Shown here: one piece after another, positions 11,229 to 22,791 of the stretch
Position numbering within the stretch: the first letter of the stretch is position 1
Layout: every line of letters starts with the position of its first letter
Assembly (NCBI GenBank): GCA_028583605.1
Contig: CM053335.1
Coordinates: 17,696,553-17,760,552, forward strand
Source: Dastarcus helophoroides
Lineage: Eukaryota; Arthropoda; Insecta; Coleoptera; Bothrideridae
Direction of reading: 5' to 3'
Length of the DNA stretch: 64,000 nt
Notes under the pieces: model-generated
Told to the model about the DNA's origin: nothing
Seen by the model: the letters and a program-made list of their open reading frames with translations, nothing else
Database searches by the model: none
Program-made: the position numbers and the translations under genes

Positions 11229-13549
11229 TTAATATGGTATAATTTTTTGTCCTCTTCCGTGAATTGTAGATGGCGCTCCACTCAGAGGATCTCTACCTTC
11301 AGTGAGTTTTGGGAAAAGCGATGACATCTCTAATACTGGTGGTGTTAAGCAAAGTTGATAAAAGACGGTCGAGTCCTATGGCGATGCCACCATGTGGAGG
11401 ACAACCCGATCTTAACATCTCCAACATATGACTCATGCTGTCTTTTTTGATGCTCAAGATTTCAAAGATTTTTTCCTGTAACTTTGAATCATGGATACGA
11501 ATAGATCCTCCAGCTACTTCATTACCATTGAGGACCAAATCATACGCCAGAGCTCTAACCTATAACAGTGGAGCTAACAATAGTCACCAAACGGTTAAAA
11601 ATTAATTAACCTTTAAAGGGGACGATGATAACATCAGTTCATCTTCCGGATGTGGCGCAGTGAACGGATGATGAGCAGTATTAAGTTGATCTGTATCAGT
11701 CACCTTCTCAAAAAGAGGGAAGTCTGTTACCCATAAAAACTGCATCTTCTTGTCCTTCACACGTAGCCCCATGTTTTCCAACAGATTAACATATTCAACG
11801 CGTATTTTACCCAAGAGAGATTGCTTGAACAAGAGAACTTATATTCATATTTTGGGGGCGATTTCCCGTCAACTTACCACATCAGACTTGCTTCCAAAAG
11901 CCAAAAATATCACATTATCGTTTTTAACATCATAATCTTTGATAAATTCATGTATTTTATCCTCCTTAAATAGTCTACTGATTTTCGTTGCCCAATCTTT
12001 AACCGATGTTATTTTATTTTGGATTAATTTAACGTCCGGGTAGGTTTCAGGCAAGTTTCGTGAACTTATCTTTAACCGATTTACTTAAATGCGACTGCTC
12101 CCGTGGAATATGGAGGCAATACACCCCAAAATCTTCACACTTTTTAAACTTGTGATCAACCAATTGGAAATACTCAATACAGTTGATAAGCTGCAATTTT
12201 TTGATATTACCCGATGCTGCTAACCGTTCACAATTTACCTTAAAACCGAAAGTTGTATCAGGTTTATCAGTTCCATAGTCCTCCATCGCCTGCTGATAGG
12301 TAATTTGAGGAAAACTGGACGGAATAGGATTAAGAAAAGATGGCCACGAGTAATTAATTAAATCTTCAATGAGATGTATCACTCCTGGAATATCAGTAAA
12401 CGACATTTCGATATCTAATTGGGTGAATTCAGGCTGTCTATCTGATCTGGATCCTTCATCTCTGTAACACCTGGCGATCTGAAAATACCTAAAGCAAATA
12501 ATTTGGCACATTTTCAAGAGGTATTTTGTACCTATCGATCGCCCCCGCCATTAACATTTGTTTAAATTGTTGGGGGCTTTGAACTAGAGAGTAAAACTGT
12601 CCAGGAAAACGAGTCGGAACTACAAATTCTTGAGCCCCCTATAAAAAAAATACATAATCGAATATTAAACTCAAATTAATTTATTAATAACATAACATTA
12701 ATATTTTCATTGCATTAACAATTTCATTATATTTTATCATATTTGGATGGTTTAAACAGTTTAGGCTAATACTCGATACTATTCAAACAATGTGCTTACC
12801 CCTGGTGTTGCTTTGAATAATGTGGGGGTCTCCACCTCAACAAAGCCGCAATTATCTGTTAAAAACTTCCTCATATTCATCAAGATATCAGAACGCGCCC
12901 TTAAATTCCTCTGCATTTGAGGAAATCTCAAGTCCATGTACCTGTACTGCATCCTTAAGGATTCCTTAGCTCTTTGAAAATCTCTTATATTAAACGGCAA
13001 CTCCTCGTCAGCTTTGTTTAAAATGTTTAGTTTTTCAATCGAAATTTCAATTTCTCCAGTTTGCTGTTTTTTATTGATCATGTTTGGTGGCCGCGCTAAT
13101 ACTGTACCTTCAACTTTCAGTATACTTTCATAGGGAACTGTTTTTATTAAACTTTGGGTTGTTATATCATCATCTTTAATTAATAACTGAATTTCGCCAT
13201 AACTATCCCTTAATACGATAAACTTATCTAATCTTTGGTATTCTAACCAGCCACATAATGTAACTCTTTCACCTATATTACTACTTCGAAGCTCACCACA
13301 GGTGTAAGTACGTGTAGTGTACTTATTAATTTTAGACTTCTGTGGGCTCCGTAAATTGTCATCTTCATCCACTAGGTATACGCTCTTGTGACATTTAGTA
13401 CTAGAAAGCCTAACTGGAATAATTCGTTTAGGAAAAGATTTCTTTATAAAGCACTACAATCACACATTTCAGTCACAAAACCTGAGAACCCGACAACTTA
13501 CATTCAAAAAACCCAAACCGATGCGCATCAAGTTTAATTTGCTAGTCAT
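11229..13549 (-). CDS. AspRS-m: Mitochondrial aspartyl-tRNA synthetase (6 exons, two +1 frame breaks)
   Basis: Bacterial-type class II AspRS that charges mitochondrial tRNA-Asp. Exons in transcript order: 13549-13502, 13453-12800, 12638-12532, 12488-11878, 11823-11611, 11559-11229. All introns are GT-AG with consistent phases. Total is about 653 residues; human DARS2 is 645. The short first exon encodes [16 protein letters not shown] and joins [19 protein letters not shown], a basic, Ser-rich mitochondrial presequence. OB-fold anticodon-binding part: [14 protein letters not shown]. Motif 1 region: [15 protein letters not shown]. Motif 2: [20 protein letters not shown]. Motif 3: [12 protein letters not shown]. 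Frame shifts +1 at about 12053 and at 11307-11310. Dropping one base restores FTKLPETYPD and [16 protein letters not shown]. The gene is probably functional with base errors in the assembly. Confidence 0.95.
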
Positions 13550-14939
13550 TTCGCAGGCAATGAATCGATAAATGCAATACAGTCGCTAAATACCTATGTT
13601 TAAACTACAAATTAAACAATATTTGTTTAAAATCTGCATATTTTGAAATTACCTAACCTAATTAATTTGACTTTGACAGCTCCTACGTAAACCAGTGTTG
13701 CCAATCTGAAAATATCAATTTCTGTCACGCCGAACAAAAAATCCTGCTATTTGTCCGCCAAACCTGCTGCCCACCCTTGAATCTTTTATAAACAAAGTTG
13801 TTACACATATGGTACGCACGGCGGATCTTCTTCCTTACGACACAACAATAGTTTATTCTTCATGGTAGACCCTTATTGACAACAATAGTTGTTTGATTAC
13901 CATAGCAACGGAAAGAAGTTCATTGTCAATCAAGTGAGACATTTGTTTGTCTGGATTTGCAGAATGAAACTAACTGCTTAACAAAAATAAAATATATGTT
14001 GTGAAATGCCGAATCAATATTTGAACTATTTACTTTCTTTAGGTTGGCATTGCTCTGTTCTATGTTTGCTAAAAATGTCAAATGTCAATGTTTAATAAAA
14101 CAGTCATGCAGTAAGAAGTTTCTCTATGTAATTCAGTGCTTTAGTCTATGAAATATATTAAAAGAATCCAGCATCCTGCCTAAAAGTTATTCGATTAATC
14201 AAAATTAACAACAATATACAATTTATAGCTTAAGAGAAAAGAACTGCACTACGTTATTTGGGTTTATGTTGAATTGTACAGGTACTGAAATATTCAAATT
14301 AGACTATACATGCATATTATGTCCGAATTAGAGATTTTCGCAAAATCCCGCTACAATCTTATTAATTTAAAAAACCTTCCGACTACATGCTACTAGCATC
14401 AAAATTCTGCTACTGTAGCAGAATTCTGCTACGGTTGGCAACACTGACGTAAATCATAGAGAATAACCAAATTATAAAATTCTTTATCAATGATTCCCTT
14501 ATAGTATTCAGTTGGCAGCACTGGCCTCTAAACATAGAAGAATCTTCCTTGGACATGGAAGAATAACTATTAAAATAGGGTTTTATGCTCTTTACCTCAT
14601 TGCTCTAGCCTAAAAGTGTTGCGTCTTTTGTCGACTAAACAAACAAAACTTTTCAAGATTTTATAACTCACCGTTGATCTTTATATATTTCTTTTCAATA
14701 TTCTATGCACGCCAATGTTCTATTGGCAACACTGAAAGTCAATGTTATGCGCTTTGAAAATTTAAATTCCCCTACGCATCTTAATGATTCAATCTGTCAT
14801 GGAATAATCGACAATTTTCCAGCACGTACGGTAACCGAAGGCGTCATTGTAGTAATAGCCGGCATTTTATAAAAAATCGGAGGCGATAGTGTCCCTCCTC
14901 AGTTCGTTTTAATTTGCTAGTTTTATTTATTTTATTAAA
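13550..14939. promoter_or_regulatory. Divergent intergenic region with repeated TTGGCAACACTG motif
   Basis: Shared upstream DNA of mitochondrial AspRS (minus) and TFIIS (plus). TTGGCAACACTG occurs at 14435-14446 and 14723-14734. Its reverse complement is at 13693-13704, and a one-base variant (TTGGCAGCACTGG) near 14512-14524. TTGACTTTGACAG and TGTCAAATGTCAATG elements are at about 13668 and 14076. A 21-bp perfect palindrome centred on the T of GCTACTGTAGC lies near 14404-14424. The role is inferred from position only. Confidence 0.45.
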
Positions 14940-16059
14940 ATGAGTGCCGAAGAGGAGGTGATGAGGATACAGAAGAAACTCAACAAAATGACCTCTGAAG
15001 ACGGCAGTGTAAGTTTTGTTTATGTTTATTAGTGTTTACACATGTACTTTTAAATAATTTTTTTGAATTTGCCAGTACTGGTGAAATGTTTTTGGTTAAA
15101 TGCTAGTTAAACTTTAATTGAATGTATCCGTCTCGTTGGTTTTTAGGTTATTTGATAGTAAAGCGGGAAATACAATTTCATTTTAGGGTCAAGAGCAAGC
15201 GCTAGATTTACTTAAAGAATTACAAACTTTAGACATAAATTTGGAAGTTTTAACCAAGACCCGCATCGGTATGACCGTAAATGCCTTAAGAAAGTCTAGT
15301 AAGGATGATGAAGTTATTAGTTTATCGAAAACGTTAATCAAGAATTGGAAAAAGTTTCTGTCGGGTACAACGCCAACCAAAGAGTCGTCGAGCAGTAGTT
15401 CGTCTAAATCCAAGAAAGATAAAGAGGAACCCAAGATGAAGGACGACAGGGATAGGGACAGAAAGTTACCATCGCAGTTCCCACCAACCAGTTCCAATAC
15501 CACAGACGCAGTCCGCATCAAATGTAGGGAAATGCTCGCCGCAGCTATAAAAACAGATAGTGCCGATGATTTCGATGGTATATAACTACTTTTTAATTAA
15601 TTTATTAACTAAATGTTTTTTTTTTAATGGATAGGATGCGCAACAGCGGAAGAGTTAGCTGAAGAATTGGAAGAGGCGATTTTTTCAGAATTCAAAAAAA
15701 CAGATATGCGGTACAAAAACAGAGTGCGCTCGCGCATAGCGAACCTCAAAGATGTTAAAAATCCCACCTTGAGGACGAATTTCCGTATCGGGGCGATTAG
15801 CGCCGTGAGATTGGCCACGATGACGGCGGAGGAGATGGCTAATGATGAGATCAAGCAGTTGAGGGAAAAGTTCATGAAAGAGGCGATCAACGATGCTCAG
15901 CTGGCGACGGTGCAAGGAACGAAGACCGATCTGCTGAAGTGCGGAAAATGTAAAAAGAGGAATTGCACGTACAATCAGATACAGACGAGGTCCGCTGATG
16001 AACCTATGACGACGTTTGTGATGTGCAACGAATGCGGTAATAGGTGGAAATTCTGTTAA
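14940..16059 (+). CDS. TfIIS: Transcription elongation factor TFIIS (3 exons)
   Basis: Rescues backtracked RNA polymerase II by stimulating transcript cleavage. Exons 14940-15008, 15187-15577 and 15635-16059; introns 178 and 57 bp, GT-AG, phases 0 and 1. Product is 294 residues, normal for the family. Domain I (LW/TFIIS N-terminal): [15 protein letters not shown] and [13 protein letters not shown] Ser/Lys-rich linker follows. Domain [45 protein letters not shown]. Domain III zinc ribbon: [20 protein letters not shown], the catalytic acidic pair in [11 protein letters not shown], then [12 protein letters not shown]. All four zinc Cys are present. No frame breaks. Confidence 0.97.
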
Positions 16060-16132
16060 TTTAAATAGAGTATTGAATGTAATTTATTATTACTTTTGAC
16101 TTGTTCACCATTTTATTTACTTATCGTGCAGT

Positions 16133-16189
16133 ATGGACAGTTTCGATTTCCTCACCTGTAACAGTTGTAGAGATATGACAGAAATAAAG
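16133..16189 (+). CDS. Possible orphan first exon with a CxxC motif
   Basis: ATG at 16133 opens 19 codons encoding MDSFDFLTCNSCRDMTEIK and ends at a good donor (AAG|GTAAAG). The start with CNSC resembles the N-terminus of small RING/zinc proteins such as the ZIP3/RNF212-like family, but 19 residues are too few to decide. No second exon was found in the repeat-rich DNA that follows. It could be a chance ORF. Confidence 0.25.
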
Positions 16190-16229
16190 GTAAAGTTTCT
16201 CATAGTGTGCATTTATTACAAAAAAAAAA

Positions 16230-17430
16230 TGTAATGGGTTGCCGGATATGTGAGAAAAAATATCTTTAATATTTTTAAGTGTTTAAAATTTGATTATTAA
16301 ATGATAATAACTCGTTTATGAAGTTAGAAAGTTAAAAAGATAATTAAGCACAGAAAGTTTTGTTGTAATTCTGGCTATAAATCTTTTTTTTTTAAATTTA
16401 ATGACCTAATTATGAAATTATGCTTTTTTGGCAATGTGAAGTTTATCAATTTTATTTAAATTTGAAACGTACACCATTTTCTGAGATTTTCGTCTTAAAA
16501 TATAAAAATACAAGCTTTTTTTGCTATTTTTTCACTAGCTTTCAGTTCTTTTCCAAAATGTTGTAATTTTAACACAGAAACATTTTTTAATCATTTCTTC
16601 TCTCTTATCAGTTTAAACTAGAAAATTCAACTTAAAATCGAAATTCCCCGTTGATTATAAATTCTTCCTGTGAAGCTCGAGTTTATTTCAAAATTTGCAG
16701 ATTTTTCTGTAACTGGACCTAACTCGAAATTTCATTTCTTTTCTCTTATCAGTTTAAACTAGAAAATTCAACTTAAAATCGAAATTTCCCGTTGATTATA
16801 AATTCTTCTTGTGAAGGTCGAGTTTATTTCAAAATTTGCACATTTTTCTGAAACTGGACCTAACTTGAAATTTCAAAATACGATTTTTTTAAAACAAATT
16901 TCACGTAGTTTGTTTTTTTTTCGCAAAATTTCTGGATTAAACTTAAAAATTAATTTTTTTTTGGCAATAGCGCTCGACGTTAAAATCGAAATTTCGGGAA
17001 AAGTCGAAAATTTGCGAAAAAAGTTGAAATTTTGTGAAAGAAATTTAAAGACTTACAGAAAAATCGAAATTTCGCTTATTTTTGAAATCACGTTTTTTTG
17101 CAATGTTTTACGAAAGCACTTCTCCAAATTTCGTAATTTGCTTAAAAAAAGTTGCAGAAATTGTTAAGCCGTACATTGAATAGTTTGGTTTTTTTTATTA
17201 CTTTTATTTGGGTTGCGCTTGGCGCATGTAGTTGTAGCAGAGTCGAATAAAAGCCTTAGATCGGTACACATCAATTTCTTTAAAATAACCTATAACCGCT
17301 TGTAAGGGCTACGGCAGCCCGACCAGAAATAATCAGGAGAAATTGAGGTGCAGGGCCCCAGTCTCCAACACAAATTTCAACATAACATCTTTCATGAAAT
17401 TTGGATTTTTCGATTATTTTTTTTTATTTT
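16230..17430. repeat. AT-rich degenerate satellite (CGAAATTT family), block 1
   Basis: Irregular runs of AAATTTCG, TTTCGAAATTT and T/A tracts with no stable frame. A 141-bp direct duplication is clear: TCTCTTATCAGTTTAAAC starts at 16601 and again at 16742, with the following about 135 bp nearly identical. Short ORFs rich in F, K, R and S are by-products of the repeat. Confidence 0.6.
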
Positions 17431-17436
17431 TGTTTC

Positions 17437-17572
17437 TCTGAAAATGACAGCTTGGCTCTCGAAACGCGTTAGAGCAACCTTTGTTGTGTTTTTTAATTTT
17501 TCTTGGTTTCAGGGGACAAGTTCTGTGTTTCAATTTTTGAAGATAACCAAGGACCAGTCCGTTCCATCAAAT
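17437..17572 (+). repeat. Family A repeat, plus-oriented copy
   Basis: Reads CTGAAAATGACAGC, then TTGGCTCTC, then GAAACGCGTTAGAGCAACC, the TTTTTTAAT tract, CTTGGTTTCAGGGGACAAG, and GATAACCAAGGACCAG to the end. This is the opposite orientation to the copy at 1967. The hairpin strands GACAGC/GCTCTC no longer pair fully. Confidence 0.6.
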
Positions 17573-18200
17573 TTTTTAAATGTTGCTTTTGTAGAAATTT
17601 CGTTTTTTTTTCCAACATTGGATTTTTTGATTTTCTTTTAAAGGTTGCTTGTGTAGAAATTTCGTTTTTTCCAAAATTGATTTTTTTTTCGATTTTTTTA
17701 AGAAGATACATTTTTCTCAAAATTTATGAAAATTTCCTCGTTTTTTCTCGAAACTTTGAGTATTTCTCAAAATGTAAACTTTTTTTTCGAAATATTGCAT
17801 TTTTCTGTCAAAAAAATGTAATGTTTCTTTGAAAATTTGTGGGAATTGCGATCTTTCGTGAAATTTTAATATAATTTCTAATTTCATTAAAAAAATGTTT
17901 AAGAAGATTCGTCTTTTTGCTTAAAAAATCGTTTTTTTATTTTATCAATATAAAATAAAAAAATGTCTATAAATATCGACTTTCTTCCTCAAAATTTCTG
18001 TCAAAATAATTTTTACAACAATTTACTTTTTTCTTGAAATTTCTACTTTTCGCGAAATTTCGAGGTCACTAAATTTTTCCTCAAAATTTCGACCTTACCT
18101 CAAATTTTCACTAAGAAATTTAAAATTTATCGACATTTCGACTATTCTATAAGATTTTTTAAAGAGAAGTTGGGAGTATTGAAATTTCTAGTTTTCTAAT
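17573..18200. repeat. AT-rich degenerate satellite, block 2
   Basis: Continuation of TTTTCGAAATTT-like low-complexity DNA with long T tracts. No gene seen. Confidence 0.5.
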
Positions 18201-18204
18201 TTCG

Positions 18205-18500
18205 GGGAACGGACTGGTCCTTGGTTATCTTCAAAAATTGGAATACAGAACTTGTCCCCTGAAACCAAAAAAGATGAAAAAACACAACAAAGGTTTCTCT
18301 AAAGCGTTTCGATGACCAAGTTATCATCTTCTTGTCCCCTGAAACCAAGAAAGATTAAAAAACGCAATAAAGGTTTCCCTAATTCGTTTCGACGACCAAG
18401 TTATCATCTTCAGAGAGGAACGCAGAAGAGCAACCTTTATTGTGTTTTTAAATCTTTTTTGGTTTCAGGGGGCAAGACTTGTATTTCAATTTTTAGTTCT
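18205..18500. repeat. Family A repeats, two partial copies plus inverted piece
   Basis: Two minus-oriented partial copies (about 18205-18335 and 18332-18420) are followed by a plus-oriented tail (18427-18500) containing GGTTTCAGGGGGCAAG. The cores read CGTTTCGATGACCAAG and CGTTTCGACGACCAAG, so the hairpin arms have changed together only in part. Confidence 0.55.
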
Positions 18501-18779
18501 CTAAGATTTTTTACACATTTTGAGATTTTGCTCTAAAATTCGATATTCGCAAACGTAGCGAAATTTATTGAGATTTTTCTTCTTTAAAATTCGAGCTTTG
18601 TTTTTCTATATTTTTTTGACTAAAGTTTCTTTAGATCTTTTTAGTTTTTTTGTATACAAACGAGTTATCTGGAAATGAAGCATTTTCTCAATCTTTGTTC
18701 AACAAGAAGAGAAAGTTTTTTCCTAAAATTTGTACAAGTTTTGATTACTTTTTATCAAAATTGCGAATATTTCCAAGAG

Positions 18780-19110
18780 TTAACGAACTATAAAATCAAA
18801 TTTTAAGCTTTTCCTTGTTCTAGGATTCTGAGTTAACGAAAGAAAATAGTCTAAACTGGCTGAGTTGACGAAAGAATTCTAAACTGGCTGAGTTAACAAA
18901 ACGAAATAGTCTAAACTGGCTGAGTTGACAAAAGAGTTCTATAAAATCAAATTTTAAGCTTTTCCTTGTTCTAGGATTCTGAGTTAACGAAAGAAAATAG
19001 TCTAAACTGGCTGAGTTAACGAAAGAATTCTAAAAAATCAAATTTTAACTTTTTCCCTCTTGTTATAAGATTCTTAGTTAACGAAATAGTCTAAATTAGC
19101 TGAGTTTTTT
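18780..19110. repeat. Short-period tandem repeat, CTAAACTGGCTGAGTTAACG
   Basis: Five or so units containing CTAAACTGGCTGAGTTRACR and a longer unit AAATCAAATTTTAAGCTTTT present at about 18793, 18943 and 19027. Local duplication; no gene. Confidence 0.6.
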
Positions 19111-20150
19111 CTAAAAAAATCCATATGAAGGTTTCTTCAGAAAGTGCCACAACAGAGAATTCTTCACGATCTGATAACTTTTGACTGAAAAAAAACTTAC
19201 TACTACAGATAATTCTTAATCACCCCTCCTGATAAATTGACTAAAATTTAAAAGAATTACCAGTTTTTAATTAGTAGAGTTAAATACAGAACAGTTACGT
19301 ATTTTCGCGACACACCTGAAGAACCCCAGCGATACACCGGTTGGGAAACACTGCCTTAAACTGAATGAAAGTAAGGCGACTTCAGTTTTCTACTAATTTT
19401 TTCAAAAATCCAGGTCAAAGCTCAGTGTTTTGAAATAAAAATATCTTACATAACTGTAAAATTAAGGCGATTTAAGTTTTCCATTTCTCTTTTTAAAATT
19501 TCAGTTTTATGCTCAATATTTCGAAATAAAATGAAAGCTTCCAATGGTTTTTGAAAATTTCACTTTTTTATCTTCATATTCCAAATTAAACCCAAACTTT
19601 CTACTTTAAATTCTAGATGTTAGTGGGTCATAATTCAATAAAAATAATGCATAACATAAAATCGTTTTTTTTTCTATTGGTTATCCTTGGTCCTTGGTTA
19701 TCTTCACAAATTGAAATACAAATCTTGTCCCCTTAAACCAAGAAAGATCTTTCTTGATTTCAGGGGACAACATTTGTATTTCAATTTAAAATCGGATGAA
19801 AAAAGTTCAATTTAACTGTATCACGATAGCCCAAGTATCTAGTACTCATCGATCTCAAAATTGGATAAGCAAGGGGCACAAATAAAACGTTTGTAAATCT
19901 TTATTTATAAAAATTATAAAAGAAACTCTACCAATTTGTGCTTCGTTATTTTAAAGATTTAATATTGTTCAGAATAAAAAAAAATCTATTCGAATGTTCT
20001 CTCTTTGGACTTAGTTCACTTTGATTGAAAGTACTTCTCGCCTCGCCCAGAAGGTAGCTCCGTCCTCTGCAACTGTGGCACTAAAACAAAGATGTTATAA
20101 TTGTATTAATAAGTAACTTTTTTTTTCTTAAGTTTAATCCACTAGCAAAG
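19111..20150. other. AT-rich spacer with one family A fragment
   Basis: Low-complexity AT-rich sequence. A family A fragment folded as an inverted repeat lies at about 19683-19790 (AATACAAATCTTGTCCCC ... GGGGACAACATTTGTATT). No coding exon recognised. Confidence 0.4.
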
Positions 20151-20154
20151 GATA

Positions 20155-20460
20155 ACTCCATTATGCTATCAAAGCATTGCGAGTAGGATGCGGAAACAAG
20201 GATAGATGGCGATGAACCGCCTTCTCAAACAAGGATAGGTTGTAATTTCTGGGGAAAATTCCTTTCGGTAACAAGTTCCATAACTTGGAAGTTCTATAGA
20301 AAAAAGAGTCTCCATAACTTGGAAGTTCTATAGAAAAAAGAGTCTCCATAACTTGGAAGTTCTATAGAAAAAAGAGTCTCCATAACTTGGAAGTTCTATA
20401 GAAAAAAGAGTTTCCGTAGACAGAACTGGCTATTACCCACGAATTCGTCTGCAGATTTAA
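20155..20460 (-). pseudogene. Non-LTR retrotransposon ORF2 C-terminal fragment with 34-bp tandem repeat
   Basis: Minus-strand translation contains FFYRTSKLWNLLPKGIFP and AVHRHLSLFPHPT, the conserved extreme C-terminus of Jockey/CR1-type reverse transcriptase ORFs. Within it a 34-bp unit (CCATAACTTGGAAGTTCTAT plus GAAAAAAGAGTCT) is tandemly repeated four times at about 20277-20410. Related fragments lie near 43.3 and 51.3 kb. Confidence 0.7.
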
Positions 20461-20567
20461 GCGAATAATTAGAATTTAACAGAATAACGGTCAAAAATGA
20501 AAGACAGTTTTAAATTTCTAGAATTGACGGATCACTTTATTTGTTTTAGCGTTTTTATTTGTCTCTG

Positions 20568-20722
20568 CAATAGATTGAAATACAAATCCCCTGAAACCAA
20601 GAAAGATTAAAAAACACAACATCAGTTGCTCCAACTGTGTTTTTTTAATCTTTCTTGGTTTCAGGGGACAAGTTCTGTATTTCAATTTTTGAAGATAACC
20701 AAGGACCAGTCCGTTCCACCAA
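20568..20722. repeat. Family A repeat as an inverted (hairpin) copy
   Basis: Left arm CCCCTGAAACCAAGAAAG, then ATTAAAAAACACAACA; right arm TTTTTTTAATCTTTCTTGG, then TTTCAGGGGACAAG. It ends GGACCAGTCCGTTCCACC. The hammerhead-like core is missing from the turn. Confidence 0.6.
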
Positions 20723-21206
20723 AATCTGCAATATATGCCAGTGTTTCTCAAATATGTTTTCTTATTTATGAAATTTGTGTTACCGTTGCACTCTTTAAAA
20801 TACGGAAGATTTCCTCAAATACGGATTTACCAAAATATGGAAGAACCCGTAAAATATGGGAGATCTGGCAACTCGAGAAGAGAGGAAGTTGCGCGTTATC
20901 GCATTATGACGTTGTCAGACTTACTCTAAAAGAATCCTACCTGCAAGGTTACATTAAGTTTGAACCCTCATCGCCCTCGACGCCGTCGTTGTGTTGTCAT
21001 TGCCAAGTTTTTCATTTATTTACTTAGAAAAGTGAGTCGTGTTTATAACATGAGAGTATAGTAGAGTATTAGTAGCATAGAGCATAAACCACTAACAATA
21101 GCGTTAGTGGTATAGAGTTTATAGCGTGAGAGTAGTCGAAAAAGTGCGCAAAATCTGTCAACAGTGAATCGGACACACAGGCAGACGAATACACTGTGCA
21201 TTTATA
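20723..21206. other. Unassigned spacer left of the mariner element
   Basis: Less AT-rich than its surroundings, with CTGGCAACTCGAG at about 20867. It could be former genic DNA. No reading frame with a recognisable family or splice pattern was found. Confidence 0.3.
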
Positions 21207-21630
21207 CAGGGTGTTACAAAAGTCCGGGCCGCTACTTCAGGAGCATATTCTACACATTAAAATATGAAAAATGTTGAAATAATTTTTTTTCTTTAAATTG
21301 CCTCCTAACGGAGATATGACCATTTAAAGATGGCGCCCCTAAAGTGGTTTTTTTTACTACAAAAAGTTAACGGTTAGTAGCAAAGTCATGAAATTGGGCA
21401 AGCAGTTAAAGAATTGGATTAGGCATATTCTCATGTAACATATTTTTTAAATAAGCAGTAGCGTGGTGTGTAGGGGGTTGCCCGCGATTATTTTTTGCCG
21501 TAACTTTTTTGTATTGCAATATTTCGACACAAAAGTGCCATAATCGTAAAAAGCAACATTTTTTATACAAAAAAGGTACTCTTTCTCAAAGTCGCTAAAA
21601 GTAACCGTTTCCGAGAAAAAAGCGTTTAAA
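21207..21630. repeat. Left terminal inverted repeat of the Tc1/mariner element
   Basis: 424 bp, the reverse complement of 23009-23431 with few differences (for example TACTTCAGGAGC versus TACTTCGGGAGC). Much longer than the 20-30 bp ends of classical mariner. Confidence 0.92.
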
Positions 21631-21684
21631 CAAAATTGTTGCATTTATTAGAATTCGTTTTGAAAATTTCTAATTTATCCACTA

Positions 21685-22791
21685 CTAACTGCATTGATAT
21701 AAAAATAGTACAAAATTAAGAAAAAAAAAATCAAAGCAATTACTGTCCTCTGCAGCAATACATTGCTCGGCTCGTCTTCTAAGGGAACTCCTTACTCTTT
21801 CGCAAATGCCTGGTGTATTGTGAATCTGGTTGAACCCATTTTCAATTCGTTCACGAAGATCATTGATATTGTCAACTGGTGTGGAGTAGACGATCTGCTT
21901 TAGATGTCCCCATAAGTAGAAATCGAGTGGGTTGAGGTCAGGAGACCTAGCTGGCCTTGGTATCGGACCTCCTCGACCTATCCATCGTTGATGATAGTTG
22001 TTATTCAAAAATTCCCTAGCAACTGCACTAAAATGGGCAGGTGCCCCATCGTGCATTATCCACATTCGCTGTCTTGTTATGAGTGGAACATTTTCAAGTA
22101 ACACGGGTAACTCTGTTTGCAAAAAATGTCTATATGATGCTCCTGTTAACCTATGAGGTAAAAAAAACGGTCCAATTATAGAGTCCCCTATTATTCCTCC
22201 CCAAATGTTAAGTGAAAAATGTTGCTGATGTCTCGACTGAATAACTGCATTGGGATTTTCAACTTGCCACTGATGCATGTTGTGAAAGTTAAGTATCCCG
22301 TTTCTGGTAAAACCCGCTTCGTCCGTAAATAATATGAGCGATGGAAAGTTCTCATTTTCAGCGATCTTATGCAATAGCCAGTTGCAAAATTCTATTCTTG
22401 GAGGATAATCAGCAGCAAGTAACCCTTGCACTCTTTGAAAATGATAGGGGTAAAATTGGTAAAATTTCAAAATTCGCCAGATAGTTACGTGATTTACTCC
22501 TTCGGCTAAAGCAAGTTGTCTAGTGCTGACACATGGATCTTCTTCAACTCGCTGAAGCACACGCTCCTCTAAATTAGCAACTTCTGCGTTTGGCCTTCCA
22601 ACACGTTCGCCTTTGAAAACAAAATTTCCTGTTTCACATAAACGAGCATGAATTTTCTGGAACAATTTTTCTCCTGGTAGGTGTCTATTAGGAAAACGTT
22701 CAGCATAAAGCCGTCTTGCTTCGGCACGATTACAATTTGCAAGCCCGTACATTAAATGCATATCGGCCATTTCTTGATTTGAATAGTCCAT
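21685..22791 (-). CDS. Tc1/mariner transposase, DD41D type
   Basis: 368-residue uninterrupted ORF starting at ATG 22791. An N-terminal helix-turn-helix region (about residues 5-60) is followed by GRPNAE and a second HTH (VSTRQLALAEGVNHVTIWRI, about 88-107). The catalytic triad is visible: D157 in LILFTDEAGF, D248 in MWIMHDGAPAHF, D290 in RSPDLNPLDFYLWG. I count 41 residues between the second and third Asp, unlike DD34D mariner or DD34E Tc1. The Asp rather than Glu is clear from NPLDFYLW. The DD41D spacing matches what is described for rosa/Visitor-like groups. The family name is inference; transposase identity is secure. Confidence 0.93.
   Translation of the reverse strand: MDYSNQEMADMHLMYGLANCNRAEARRLYAERFPNRHLPGEKLFQKIHARLCETGNFVFKGERVGRPNAEVANLEERVLQRVEEDPCVSTRQLALAEGVNHVTIWRILKFYQFYPYHFQRVQGLLAADYPPRIEFCNWLLHKIAENENFPSLILFTDEAGFTRNGILNFHNMHQWQVENPNAVIQSRHQQHFSLNIWGGIIGDSIIGPFFLPHRLTGASYRHFLQTELPVLLENVPLITRQRMWIMHDGAPAHFSAVAREFLNNNYHQRWIGRGGPIPRPARSPDLNPLDFYLWGHLKQIVYSTPVDNINDLRERIENGFNQIHNTPGICERVRSSLRRRAEQCIAAEDSNCFDFFFLNFVLFLYQCS

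Noticed and set aside
14404..14424. 21-bp perfect palindrome around GCTACTGTAGC
   Set aside because: Single copy, no matching partner or known site; could be chance in AT-rich DNA.
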